From Flavobacteriales bacterium (GTDB lineage Bacteria > Bacteroidota > Bacteroidia > Flavobacteriales_D > Sanyastnellaceae), in assembly GCA_019694805.1 (NCBI GenBank), contig JAIBBG010000031.1:1-37426 (forward strand): DNA of 37,426 nucleotides. Direction: 5' to 3'. The notes under the pieces are model-generated. The model had not been told where the DNA came from, did no database searches, and saw nothing but the letters and a program-made list of their open reading frames with translations. Shown here piece by piece: positions 9,302-17,456 of this stretch (positions are counted from its first letter, which is position 1; each line of letters begins with the position of its first letter). The position numbers were made by a program, and so were the translations under genes.

Positions 9302-9592
9302 TCATCTCTTTGATGGCGGAACGTTGCGGTTTTTTGCAAGAAGAGGAGCAAATTTTATGGAATCAACCGGAACGACTTTGTAGTTGGTGCCAGCCGGATA
9401 TTTCTGCAATAAATGATGAGGTCTGATTGGTCGGGAAACAAAACCGCCACCACAATTAGGGCAAACATTGTTCAGTACCTCATCAACGCAAGATTGGCAA
9501 AACGTACACTCAAAGCTGCATATCATGGCAACTTCGCTATTTGCCGGCAGATCGACGCCGCAATTTTCACAATTCGGTCTGAGTTCAAGCAT
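9302..9592 (-). CDS. DUF1272-type Cys-rich zinc-binding protein
   Basis: The 96-residue protein begins LRPNCENCGVDLPA and continues ICSFECTFCQSC and NVCPNCGGGFVSRPIRP, the full signature of the DUF1272 family. Eight cysteines (C8, C11, C25, C29, C32, C35, C44, C47) can form two zinc sites. The extra C-terminal 35 residues (KYPAGTNYKVVPVDS...) extend beyond the core and are basic at the end. The molecular function of the family is unknown. The start codon lies 4 bases after the stop codon of the large type B sorting protein, so it may be translated from the same transcript even though the roles look unrelated. Confidence 0.9.
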   Translation of the reverse strand: MLELRPNCENCGVDLPANSEVAMICSFECTFCQSCVDEVLNNVCPNCGGGFVSRPIRPHHLLQKYPAGTNYKVVPVDSIKFAPLLAKNRNVPPSKR

Positions 9593-9596
9593 TGTA

Positions 9597-12500
9597 TTAT
9601 CTCATAACGGTGATCCACCCTTCCTTTTTTCCGGTTTGAAAACCTCCGCAATATGTACTGTATTCCATGACATAGAAATAATTGCCATCCGCAATCTGAT
9701 CATCAATGATCCAGCGTCCATTTTCACTTTCATCAGATTCGTGAACAAGTTGCCCCCATCGGTTAAATACCAATAAATGGTAAGTGTGCATGACACTCAT
9801 GACTTCGAAAGAAGGATCATGACCAAAGAAAGGTCTCCATTGGTCATTTTTGGAATCACCGTTTACTGTGACCACATTCGGGAAAATGAGTTTATTCAAA
9901 TCCACAGCGACAATTTCACCCGGATCTAAATTCACTTCAGCGGAGGCTTCACATCCATTGGTTGGATTGGTTACTGTAAGTGAATAGATACCGATTTGAT
10001 TGAACAATGGATCAATGGTACTTTGACCTGTGGATTGCCAGCCTTGTTCACCCAAGTAATTCCACGTGTAATTCACTGATTGTGGAGGCATGACCACCAC
10101 ACCTTCAATTTGGATATTTGGATCTTCGCATGAAATGCGATCCTGAACCGGAATGGTCACATCGATCAAATGATTGGGAACATTCACCACACCTTGCGCT
10201 GTGCACCCCTCATCATCGACAACCATGATGCTCACGTTTCCACCACTCAAATTTTCAAAGAATGGATCCGACTGAACCGTGTTATTCAAGCTGTATGCAT
10301 AAGGTTCTTCACCGCCCGATGCAAGGATTTGAACCGTACCTCCCACTCCATTGCATGCCGTTTCTGTAGAGAATTCCAATGTAATGGGTGAAGTTTCATC
10401 ATACATAACATCTACGATATCAGTTGTTGTGCAACCTGACACAAGAGATGTCACGATAACCCCATATACACCCGGTTCATTGATCGTTGGTGTAGGGCCA
10501 TTGAATGTAATTGGCGTCCATACATTTCCTTGTTCCACCATAAACCACTCATAGCTGACCGTTTGATTGGGATTGATGACAGGCATCGAAAGGACTGTTT
10601 CATCTACAACACAAGATAAGGACTGCGGGATGTTATAGCTGACACTTAAAGTTGCATTTGGAATGACAATAGTTTGTTCAGCATAGCATCCGAGAGAATC
10701 CATCAACATCACATCAAGGTTACCGGGTGTAAGATTTTCAATGAGTAAATCACTTTGCCAAACCGAATTGATGTATAATTGATATGGCGGCACACCGTCT
10801 TCAACATTTGAAATTTCCATACTGCCACCGCTACCATTACAAGCAGTTGAAATATCGACGGTGAATGAAAAATTATCCGGAATTTGAGTTCCGACAACAA
10901 ACTCCTGCGACAAGGAACAACCCGTTTCTGGATTGGTGACGGTGAGTGCATATGTTCCCACAGCATCAATGAATAGTTGTGCATCATCGCTTCCTATCGA
11001 AACCCAAGTACCATTATCATTGATGTAATATGCATAAGAAATGGATTGTAATGGGGTTACGAAGATTTCATCCAAAGTATATGATGGATGAAAACAAGTG
11101 AGATCAGCGACATCGTTGATGGAAAGTGACATGTCATGTGTAGGGACTTCAGCAATAACTGCAACTGTGCATCCGAGTTCATCAACAACCTGCAATTCAT
11201 ATACACCACTATCCAGTGCATCAATGTTGGTGTCAGAAGGTTGATCATCGATGAAGTATTGATAGGGTGAAGTACCACCCGATACATTCACAAATTCCAA
11301 AGATCCGTTCACACCGTTGCATGCGATAGTAGCGACATAATCAAATGCCAGGTCGGTCAGTTCTGACGCTACTACTACAAGTGTATCCGAGGCTGAGCAA
11401 AAACCATCTTCTGTGGTTGCTACCAATAGATAAGTTCCAGAAGATGTCACTGTAGGATCAATGACATCCTGATTCAGGTCCGTAAAACCGGATGTGATGT
11501 TGTACCATTGAAATGTAGCATTCTGTGCAGGAAGTACATTAACACCAACAACCTGCAATGAAGGATCTTCACAAGACAAGCTATCCTGAATAGGGATATC
11601 TACGGTGATCTGGTGATTCAGCACGTTGATTTGTTGAAGTGCAACACATGATGATTGATCCGTCATCATGACACCATACGAACCCGGACTAAGATTTTCG
11701 AATATCAAATCATCCTGTAGGTTTCCATTCAGTAAAATGGAATAATCACCAGTAACCCCGGTAATATCCGAAACAATGATTTCCCCGCCTACTCCATTGC
11801 AGGCATCTATAGCATTGACTTGAAAAGACATGGGGACATCCAGATCGATACTTACTGAGCCCAGGGTGGTATTGCCACATGGGTCAATGACCGAGCCACT
11901 TAGGTCTGTGATGGTGAGTGTATATATTCCTGGCTCTGTGATGATACTTGTAGGAAAAATCACGTATTGGTCTTCCAATGTTGCCTGAGGATTGAGAGGT
12001 AAAAGATTATTGATTCCTATTTGACCTTGAGGTCCAGTGAGAAGAAAATCCAGGTTATCAGCAGAACTTGTTTGTACCACTTCTGAAAATGTTACGACAA
12101 ATTGAGAATGTGTACAGTCTGTTGTCAGACTTATAGGTTGAGGCGGTACTTGATCGTATAAAGAAGCTGTACTTTCACTGAAATCTATGGTGTATCCACT
12201 TTGGCTATTTGACCAATTCATCACAACCAGGGCATAGGTCTGGCCTGTTGTTACATTCAGGTTTGCGTTGAATGGCGGGCCATTCAAATTACCAGGACCA
12301 CCACTATTGCTCACACCTCCATTTGCGGAAGAAATTCCGGTTGGACCATTTGGAGGTGAAAAAGATCCCCATGAATTGCAGCTCACTTCGGGTGATGATC
12401 CCCCTGGAGCGATGCCATCACAACCACCGTTGGTGATGTTAAACAATCCCCAATCGTAATCATCTGCGGGATCATTTGGAGTAAGGATGAAACTGAGTTG

Positions 12501-12722
12501 ACCTGGAGAATATACAGTCCACGTATACCATAAACTCATTGTTTCCAGATTTTGATTACATACACCCGTGTACTCATACTCAAATCCGGTTCCCGGAGGG
12601 GCGGATTCTTCCGTATAGAGATCACCACAAAGTACAATCGCACCAGAACAATCACCTGTGCTCACTTGTGCCACAGCATGAAGTCCAAAGCAAAGCAGAA
12701 TAGAAAGTAGTAGCTTTTTCAT
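9597..12722 (-). CDS. Large surface protein with four SprB-like repeat units and T9SS type B sorting domain
   Basis: I place the start at 12722, where MKKLLLSILLCFGLHAVAQ makes a standard signal peptide; a start at 12746 would add eight residues ahead of it. The 1041-residue protein has an N-terminal domain (to about 185) with the CxGxxxL and SLWYTWT patterns seen in Bacteroidota adhesins. It is followed by an Ig-like domain and then four tandem units that begin at ACNGxxG (residues about 307, 467, 627 and 789). Each unit pairs an SprB-type module (ACNG...PYxxxIN...GxYxVxVxDxxGC) with an Ig/PKD-like module. The last 95 residues are a gliding-motility-associated type B sorting domain (FPNVVTVNGDSKNDQW...LLVFNRWGQLV...GWITVMR). 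It would be exported by T9SS and act at the cell surface, perhaps in adhesion or gliding; the ligand is unknown. Confidence 0.9.
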   Translation of the reverse strand: MKKLLLSILLCFGLHAVAQVSTGDCSGAIVLCGDLYTEESAPPGTGFEYEYTGVCNQNLETMSLWYTWTVYSPGQLSFILTPNDPADDYDWGLFNITNGGCDGIAPGGSSPEVSCNSWGSFSPPNGPTGISSANGGVSNSGGPGNLNGPPFNANLNVTTGQTYALVVMNWSNSQSGYTIDFSESTASLYDQVPPQPISLTTDCTHSQFVVTFSEVVQTSSADNLDFLLTGPQGQIGINNLLPLNPQATLEDQYVIFPTSIITEPGIYTLTITDLSGSVIDPCGNTTLGSVSIDLDVPMSFQVNAIDACNGVGGEIIVSDITGVTGDYSILLNGNLQDDLIFENLSPGSYGVMMTDQSSCVALQQINVLNHQITVDIPIQDSLSCEDPSLQVVGVNVLPAQNATFQWYNITSGFTDLNQDVIDPTVTSSGTYLLVATTEDGFCSASDTLVVVASELTDLAFDYVATIACNGVNGSLEFVNVSGGTSPYQYFIDDQPSDTNIDALDSGVYELQVVDELGCTVAVIAEVPTHDMSLSINDVADLTCFHPSYTLDEIFVTPLQSISYAYYINDNGTWVSIGSDDAQLFIDAVGTYALTVTNPETGCSLSQEFVVGTQIPDNFSFTVDISTACNGSGGSMEISNVEDGVPPYQLYINSVWQSDLLIENLTPGNLDVMLMDSLGCYAEQTIVIPNATLSVSYNIPQSLSCVVDETVLSMPVINPNQTVSYEWFMVEQGNVWTPITFNGPTPTINEPGVYGVIVTSLVSGCTTTDIVDVMYDETSPITLEFSTETACNGVGGTVQILASGGEEPYAYSLNNTVQSDPFFENLSGGNVSIMVVDDEGCTAQGVVNVPNHLIDVTIPVQDRISCEDPNIQIEGVVVMPPQSVNYTWNYLGEQGWQSTGQSTIDPLFNQIGIYSLTVTNPTNGCEASAEVNLDPGEIVAVDLNKLIFPNVVTVNGDSKNDQWRPFFGHDPSFEVMSVMHTYHLLVFNRWGQLVHESDESENGRWIIDDQIADGNYFYVMEYSTYCGGFQTGKKEGWITVMR
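9927..11804 (-). repeat. Four in-frame coding repeats of about 160 codons
   Basis: The ACNG motif recurs at intervals of 160, 160 and 162 residues within the large surface protein. Each copy has one SprB-like module and one Ig-like module ending in a Cys-containing T(N/S)xxxGC strand. Copies differ in sequence but hold their length, which points to old duplication under constraint on spacing rather than recent expansion. Confidence 0.85.
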
Positions 12723-12821
12723 GAGAAGCTGTTTAGGCAAGGCCAATGTAATCCATTTTCCTATACTACCATCGCCCTTGAGCAGATAATGCCATCAACG
12801 GCATCACCCCATAAAAACGGT

Positions 12822-14777
12822 TCAATGAATCAGCGTCACATTCCCTTCTACCACGCCGCTTTTTCCTCCTCCGCAGAATGCAGAATATTTCAGAATATAA
12901 TAATAAACCCCGTCACTGTTATCATTGCCTTTCCACGCATCATTGAAACTTTGCGATTCAAAAACCTTTCTACCCCATCGGTCGAAGACGAGCATATCAT
13001 ATGAAGTAAAAACCGAACTGAGATCAGCGGATGGATTTTGTTTGAGAAAAGGTCTCCAGTATTCGTTATTGGAATCACCATTGGGCGTGATGATATTGGG
13101 AAAGGTGATGGAACTCAAGTCAAGTTCGAAATCATCCGATTCAGCGATGAACACCGTTTCTTCGTCGGTACAGCCACTCACATCATCTGTGGCCATCACT
13201 TGATATATCCCTTCAGCAGCTACAAATGGATTGAGAGATGCAGCACCTGAGACGATCAATCCATCGGTCGTAGTCCAGGTCAATGAGAAATCGTTTGCGC
13301 TCATCACTTCAACATTCACTATTTGAATTTGCGGATAAACACAAGTCAAGGAATCTTGATCACCCACTACAATTTCAGGAGTCGCGAAATCATTTTCTAC
13401 CAAAACATCGTCCGTGGTGATGCATCCGGAAACAGGATGAATGATAACAAGGGTATAAAGACCGGCATTGGTGACCTCGATATTCAATCCGTTCAGACCT
13501 GGAGAAGGAATACCGTTGAATTCCCATGCAACCACAGCATTCTGACCATTGGTAGTGCCAGTAATGGAAGGTGACTCTTCAATGCAGGTGATGTATTGGT
13601 CTACTCCAGCATCTGCAGTATAAGTAGAGAAATCAGAATTCACAGTAAATGTTTCGTCGGCATAACAACCATCCATTGCCGTTACTGCAACAATGTAAGT
13701 TCCAGGTTCTGTAACAACCACATCCGTTACATTTTCACCTTGATCAATCACAGAGGCGTTGTGAGTCCACATGTAATTCGCATCAAAATTGAAATTGATA
13801 TCCGCAACCACATTCACATCTGTATTGATGCAATTGATGATGCCCGGATCATCAACTGTAACCACAAGAGGTTCCACATTGAGATTGAAAGTAAGCGTGA
13901 CGTCTTCACCGCAGAGATCGGTAAAATTCACTTGATACTGCGTATCCACATCAGGACTGGCAACAGGTGTTGCGCTGGTTGGATCATCCAAACCGGCAGT
14001 TGGCGTCCAGTTGTATACTCCGTCGAAAGAAGCACCAGCCTGTAATATAACTGAGCCGCCTTCACACACATCGATATCCTGACCGACATTCAAAATATCC
14101 TCTTGCAGACAAACCGTTTGATTATTCCACGAGCCACCTGTTGCGGCGGTAAATCCCCAGTAAACCAGTTCCTGTCCGTTAAAGATTTCATTGATCAGGT
14201 CGATAGAACCGGAAAGTCGGAATACACAATCGAAATAGACTGAAATAATATGATCAGTCGGACTCCAGATGATTCTCACGACGTGTTCTTCACCATCTTC
14301 AATATTTGCATCGAGTGGATCAGCTTGAATCGGACCGGCAATATTTGAAGTAGCATCATTGTGATCGATGACACCATTCATTTCAATGGCGATGTGGTCT
14401 TCAACCGGATCGCCGTATTCACCATTGAGCCATGTGTCGAATTCAATTCCGAGTGAGGTACCAAAATTCAGGTATCCCAAACCACCACCACTTGCACCGA
14501 TAGCATTGGTCCCAACGGTTTGCAAAACGAAACAAATGCCATCAGCACCAGTACCATCCAACACACCGAAGTTCATAAGAAATTGGATATCGAAAGGTTC
14601 ATTGAGATTGATTTGATCGGCATACCACACCGTTCCATTCTGATTCGAGAATTCACCCGTCAATTGATAGCAGTCATTACCGATGGATTGCGCATTGCCA
14701 TTCAGAAAATACGTTTGAGCCAATCCGGATAAAACGGGCATAAGAGCCAGAGTAAGAAGTGTAATCCCTTTCATCAT
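12822..14777 (-). CDS. Surface protein with L-type lectin domain, PKD-like modules and T9SS type B sorting domain
   Basis: The start at 14777 (MMKGITLLTLALMPVLSGLAQ) gives a clean signal peptide; the next ATG at 14774 is equally possible, while a start at 14840 would bury the signal. The first 230 residues match legume/L-type lectin-like domains of bacteria: DIQFLMNFG, GADGICFVLQ, GGGLGYLNFGTSLGIEFDTW and the DHIAIEMNG strand. These are usually carbohydrate-binding folds. Ig/PKD-like modules with paired cysteines follow (TYIVAVTAMDGCYADETFTV, TNAGLYTLVI...SGCIT, AEGIYQVMATDDVSGCTDEET). The last 90 residues are a type B sorting domain (FPNIITPNGDSNNEYW...MLVFDRWGRKV...GNVTLIH), closely like that of the next gene. 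It would be a T9SS-exported glycan-binding surface protein. The two genes lie in series, 99 bases apart. Confidence 0.9.
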   Translation of the reverse strand: MMKGITLLTLALMPVLSGLAQTYFLNGNAQSIGNDCYQLTGEFSNQNGTVWYADQINLNEPFDIQFLMNFGVLDGTGADGICFVLQTVGTNAIGASGGGLGYLNFGTSLGIEFDTWLNGEYGDPVEDHIAIEMNGVIDHNDATSNIAGPIQADPLDANIEDGEEHVVRIIWSPTDHIISVYFDCVFRLSGSIDLINEIFNGQELVYWGFTAATGGSWNNQTVCLQEDILNVGQDIDVCEGGSVILQAGASFDGVYNWTPTAGLDDPTSATPVASPDVDTQYQVNFTDLCGEDVTLTFNLNVEPLVVTVDDPGIINCINTDVNVVADINFNFDANYMWTHNASVIDQGENVTDVVVTEPGTYIVAVTAMDGCYADETFTVNSDFSTYTADAGVDQYITCIEESPSITGTTNGQNAVVAWEFNGIPSPGLNGLNIEVTNAGLYTLVIIHPVSGCITTDDVLVENDFATPEIVVGDQDSLTCVYPQIQIVNVEVMSANDFSLTWTTTDGLIVSGAASLNPFVAAEGIYQVMATDDVSGCTDEETVFIAESDDFELDLSSITFPNIITPNGDSNNEYWRPFLKQNPSADLSSVFTSYDMLVFDRWGRKVFESQSFNDAWKGNDNSDGVYYYILKYSAFCGGGKSGVVEGNVTLIH

Positions 14778-15019
14778 AATTCTATAGCAGATTGACGTGA
14801 TAAACAGATTTCCGGTTGCCAGTAGTTCTTGATCTAACATTCATTTGCAGGATCGTCATCAGAACATCTGGTGATTTAGGGCTAAAAATAATGATTGTGA
14901 AATTGCACACATCACCACGATCAAAAGAATTCATGGTCACTCAGAGGTTTGCGAATAATAAGATGAATCATGTGAAAGCCATGAATATGCCATTTACGTT
15001 GCAACAAAAAATTTACCCA

Positions 15020-15114
15020 CCAAAAAGCCCCGCACGCGAGCGGGGCTTGATGGCTTAAACTGAAAAACTAAAAACTATCTTTAGCTGCCGGCTGATGGAA
15101 AGCAACCGACAACC
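15020..15114 (-). ncRNA. Candidate small noncoding RNA, about 95 nt
   Basis: The minus strand has a promoter (15121-15150) that would start transcription near 15114. The next 31 bases form a 9-bp stem with several G-U pairs (15105-15113 with 15084-15092; 12-base loop). A U- and A-rich single-stranded stretch of about 35 bases follows, and the transcript then ends at a strong GC-rich terminator (15021-15048). No open frame with a plausible start was seen in it. This promoter-hairpin-terminator order is the standard layout of a stand-alone small RNA. The family is not recognised, and comparison with Bacteroidota RNA families in Rfam (for example Flavo-1 or 6S) is the key test. Confidence 0.5.
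15021..15048 (-). terminator. Rho-independent terminator
   Basis: A perfect 9-bp GC-rich stem (AAGCCCCGC at 15025-15033 and GCGGGGCTT at 15040-15048, loop 6 bases) is followed on the minus strand by a run of U's (plus-strand A's at 15022-15026). It would end the candidate small RNA and any read-through from the TerB/DnaJ operon. Confidence 0.85.
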
Positions 15115-15120
15115 AAGGGG

Positions 15121-15150
15121 TAAATATAGCACATATTGCTGAATATCAAA
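15121..15150 (-). promoter_or_regulatory. Bacteroidota-type promoter for the candidate small RNA
   Basis: On the minus strand the sequence reads TTTG (15150-15147), 18 bases, then TATATTTA (15128-15121). This matches the TTTG / TAnnTTTG pattern at 7 of 8 positions of the -7 box with near-ideal spacing. No gene starts within 300 bases downstream, so an RNA gene is the natural target. Confidence 0.5.
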
Positions 15151-15371
15151 CTCTTCAACCCAGATTGTGTTGTTCCTTCTCGTTACGATTCCAAATACCG
15201 GTGAATTCACATACCCATTCAATTCGCGCTTTGAGGGCCATCAAGACAGCAATTTCCCTGAATTCAGTTGAGGAGCACACGTTTTATTTCGGTTCTCGAT
15301 TATCAATTACGAAACACACATCATCACATGGTTTCGTTTTTTTCTAAACATGGATCAAGACTGACTTTCGT

Positions 15372-16130
15372 CTATTTCATTTGGCGTTCTTTCTTGATTT
15401 GTTCATAGGCCTCCTGAACTTTCAAGAATTTTTCATTCGCTGCTTTCTGGTGTTGTTCACCGAGTTCGCGCACTTTGTCCGGGTGATATTTCATGGCCAT
15501 TCTCCGGTAGGCCTTTTTCACTTCATCATCTGATGCGGATTTTTCTATCTCAAGGATCTTGTATGCGCTTTCAGAATCCTTATAGTGCATTGCTTTCAAT
15601 GACTCATAATCCTTTTCGGTGAGGCCGAGATAATGAGCGATCTGTTCGATCACATGCATTTCTGTTTTATCCACATGACCATCAGATTTGGCGATTCCAA
15701 AAAGGTAATACATCAATTGGAGACGCATGGAATGCTCCATGTAATAGCGAATTTGCTCGCATACTTCGCGCAGGGGAATATCCTTTTTGAGAATTTCTTT
15801 CAGAATTCCCATTTGCTCTGCAGCCGCAGAGGCGCCAAACTGTCTGGTATAAAATTCACGGATGAAATCCAATTCAGATTTCATCAGTTTATTGTCGGCC
15901 TTCATCACTGCAGCGGAGAGAACAAGCAATGCCGAAGCGAAGTCGCCGGTTTGTGTGTGGTGTCTGTATTTTTCGTAAGAACGCTGATCGATTCTTGGGC
16001 CGGATTTTCTTTCCCCTTTAGAAAAAGAATTATCATCCGCCATGGCCCCCAGGGCAAAACCAATTACACCGCCGATTGGACCACCCATTGCCCATCCGAG
16101 GGCTCCGCCAATCCATTTACCAAAACTCAT
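15372..16130 (-). CDS. TerB-domain protein with C-terminal DnaJ (J) domain, DjlA-like
   Basis: The 252-residue protein begins with a short glycine-zipper-like membrane-associating segment (residues 6-30, [21 protein letters not shown]). A TerB-type helical domain covers about 62-180. The J domain occupies about 188-252, with HPD at 216-218 in KYHPDKV and the helix IV region [16 protein letters not shown]. The order (N-terminal glycine-rich membrane segment, TerB, J domain) matches DjlA-like co-chaperones, which stimulate DnaK ATP hydrolysis at the membrane. It starts 21 bases after the stop of a TPM-domain gene and is the last member of a lemA-TPM-TPM operon, suggesting a link to envelope protein quality control. 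Confidence 0.88.
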   Translation of the reverse strand: MSFGKWIGGALGWAMGGPIGGVIGFALGAMADDNSFSKGERKSGPRIDQRSYEKYRHHTQTGDFASALLVLSAAVMKADNKLMKSELDFIREFYTRQFGASAAAEQMGILKEILKKDIPLREVCEQIRYYMEHSMRLQLMYYLFGIAKSDGHVDKTEMHVIEQIAHYLGLTEKDYESLKAMHYKDSESAYKILEIEKSASDDEVKKAYRRMAMKYHPDKVRELGEQHQKAANEKFLKVQEAYEQIKKERQMK

Positions 16131-16151
16131 ATTCTGTATTCGATTATTATA

Positions 16152-16994
16152 TTACCAAGACCCTCCTGATCCTCCACCACCGAAACTTCCACCTCCACCA
16201 AATCCTCCAAAACCGCCGCCTCCACTGCTTCCACCACCTCCAGACCATCCACTGAAATGGCCACCGCCAGAATTGAAATCACGCCAAGTAGAACCTGAGG
16301 ATGTTCTTCTATTGAGCAATGTCCAAGCTTGCCAGAAAGTGATATGATTGAGCAATGCATATCGCTTTGCTTCACGCCTTTTGATGAGCAACACCACAGC
16401 GAAAATCAGCAAGACCATTGCGATAATGAAACCAGCACCAGCTTTACCGGCACTTTTGTATTTCTCAGCATACTGATCAGAATTGTATTCACCTGTTGCC
16501 AAAGATTTCAGCACAGCGATTCCTGCATTGATACCTCCCGCCATATTGTTATTGCGGAACTCGGGTATCATTTCATTTTCGATGATGTTGTGCGTTGCGA
16601 TGTCTGTGATGACAGGTTCCAAACCGCGGCCAATGGCAATAAAAATTTCACCTTTAGAATCGGGCTGCTTGGGTTTGATAAGCACCATAATACCATTGTC
16701 CTCATCCTTTTGGCCCACACCAAATTTTTCACCCAATTCAATAGCGAATTGCGCCTTATCCATTCCGCACAAATCGGGAACGATCACTACAAAGATTTCA
16801 TTGCTACTATTTACAGCGAAGAGTTGCAGGTCCATTTCAAGAGCTGCTTCATCCTGTTCATTCAACGCGTCGGCTACATCATATACGACACGACTTTTAT
16901 CCTGTTGGGGAAAACACTCTTGACCTGCGAGTGTTTGCGCATGATTTTTCAAACCGAACATCAGCAATAGTGCTGCGCAGAGTAGTTTTCTCAT
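16152..16994 (-). CDS. TPM-domain membrane protein with Gly-rich C terminus (YgcG-like)
   Basis: The 280-residue protein has a signal peptide (MRKLLCAALLLMFGLKNHAQ), a TPM domain (residues about 30-165; VYDVADALNEQDEAALEMDLQ, NEIFVVIVPDL, GIMVLIKP, IFIAIGRGLEPVITD), and one transmembrane helix (about 187-204, GFIIAMVLLIFAVVLLI). The tail, after residue 235, is nearly all Gly and Ser with a terminal GGSW. The TPM fold is associated with thylakoid photosystem repair proteins and YgcG-like envelope proteins. The first ATG overlaps the end of the preceding TPM gene (ATGA), so the two are translationally coupled. The low-complexity tail is typical of the family and may mediate assembly. The substrate is unknown. 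Confidence 0.88.
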   Translation of the reverse strand: MRKLLCAALLLMFGLKNHAQTLAGQECFPQQDKSRVVYDVADALNEQDEAALEMDLQLFAVNSSNEIFVVIVPDLCGMDKAQFAIELGEKFGVGQKDEDNGIMVLIKPKQPDSKGEIFIAIGRGLEPVITDIATHNIIENEMIPEFRNNNMAGGINAGIAVLKSLATGEYNSDQYAEKYKSAGKAGAGFIIAMVLLIFAVVLLIKRREAKRYALLNHITFWQAWTLLNRRTSSGSTWRDFNSGGGHFSGWSGGGGSSGGGGFGGFGGGGSFGGGGSGGSW

Positions 16995-17443
16995 GATGTT
17001 CGGTTGTTTTGGCGAAAGGAAATTGAATTGGGTAATTCATTCACATCACCATCTTGAACAGGAAAATGCTCCTTCATTTTTTTACCCACCAGTTCCACAG
17101 CGGTGACAATACCTTCCGGATATTTCCCCGACATGAATTGGGCAAGCATGGCATCGCGAATATGATCCCAATATCCTGGCTCAGCGTGTTGATTGATTCC
17201 TGCATCACCGAGAATAGCCGTTTTGCGGCTTTCCAATGCAACATAAATGAGGATGCCATTCCTCAAAGCTGTGTTATGCATACCAAGTTCAGCAAAGATG
17301 AAGGCTGCACGATCCAATGGATCACCGGCACATTCATCTTCGATGTGCACACGCAATTCGCATGAGGTATGCGATTCAGCCGCTTTGATGGAAGTTTCCA
17401 CCAGAGACTGCACTGCAGGTGTGAAGATGTTTTCTGGATTCAC
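16991..17443 (-). CDS. TPM-domain protein, cytoplasmic, short
   Basis: The 150-residue protein has a TPM-type domain over most of its length (VETSIKAAESHTSCELRVHIED, AFIFAELGMHNTALRNGILIYVAL, KTAILGDAGINQHAEPGYWD, and GIVTAVELVGKKMKEHFP). There is no signal peptide or membrane helix, unlike its neighbour. It starts 13 bases after the stop of lemA and overlaps the following TPM gene by 4 bases. In Bacteroidota a lemA-TPM-TPM series is common, and the pair may form a membrane-peripheral and membrane-embedded unit. A phosphatase-like role has been suggested for TPM proteins, but it is not proven for these. Confidence 0.88.
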   Translation of the reverse strand: MNPENIFTPAVQSLVETSIKAAESHTSCELRVHIEDECAGDPLDRAAFIFAELGMHNTALRNGILIYVALESRKTAILGDAGINQHAEPGYWDHIRDAMLAQFMSGKYPEGIVTAVELVGKKMKEHFPVQDGDVNELPNSISFRQNNRTS

Positions 17444-17456
17444 GGTATTTCGAAAA

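Larger units (their letters stand above)
14778..15371. other. 594-bp noncoding gap, partly filled by a candidate small RNA gene
   Basis: No credible coding frame was seen here. The left part (14778-15019) is upstream of the lectin gene and should hold its promoter, but only a partial -7 match was seen (TATTTTTA on the minus strand near 14890). The middle holds the promoter, hairpin and terminator described separately. The right part (15151-15371) is unassigned; it lies downstream of the TerB/DnaJ gene and contains a 7-bp stem followed by T's on the plus strand (15309-15343), with no transcript to assign it to. Confidence 0.6.

Noticed and set aside
12785..12810. Small hairpin ATGCC/GGCAT between the two type B genes as a terminator
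   Set aside because: Only 5 bp with no U-tract; too weak to call.
14778..14840. Longer N terminus for the lectin protein
   Set aside because: It would add 21 residues before a signal peptide that starts at 14777; upstream residues have no signal-like pattern.
15309..15343. Plus-strand hairpin ACGAAAC/GTTTCGT followed by a T run
   Set aside because: It looks like a terminator for plus-strand transcription, but no plus-strand gene or good promoter precedes it. Not called as a feature.
15633..16169. Long open frame opposite the TerB/DnaJ gene
   Set aside because: It is antisense to a clear gene with recognisable domains. Its residues show no domain or signal, and codon use looks like a shadow frame.
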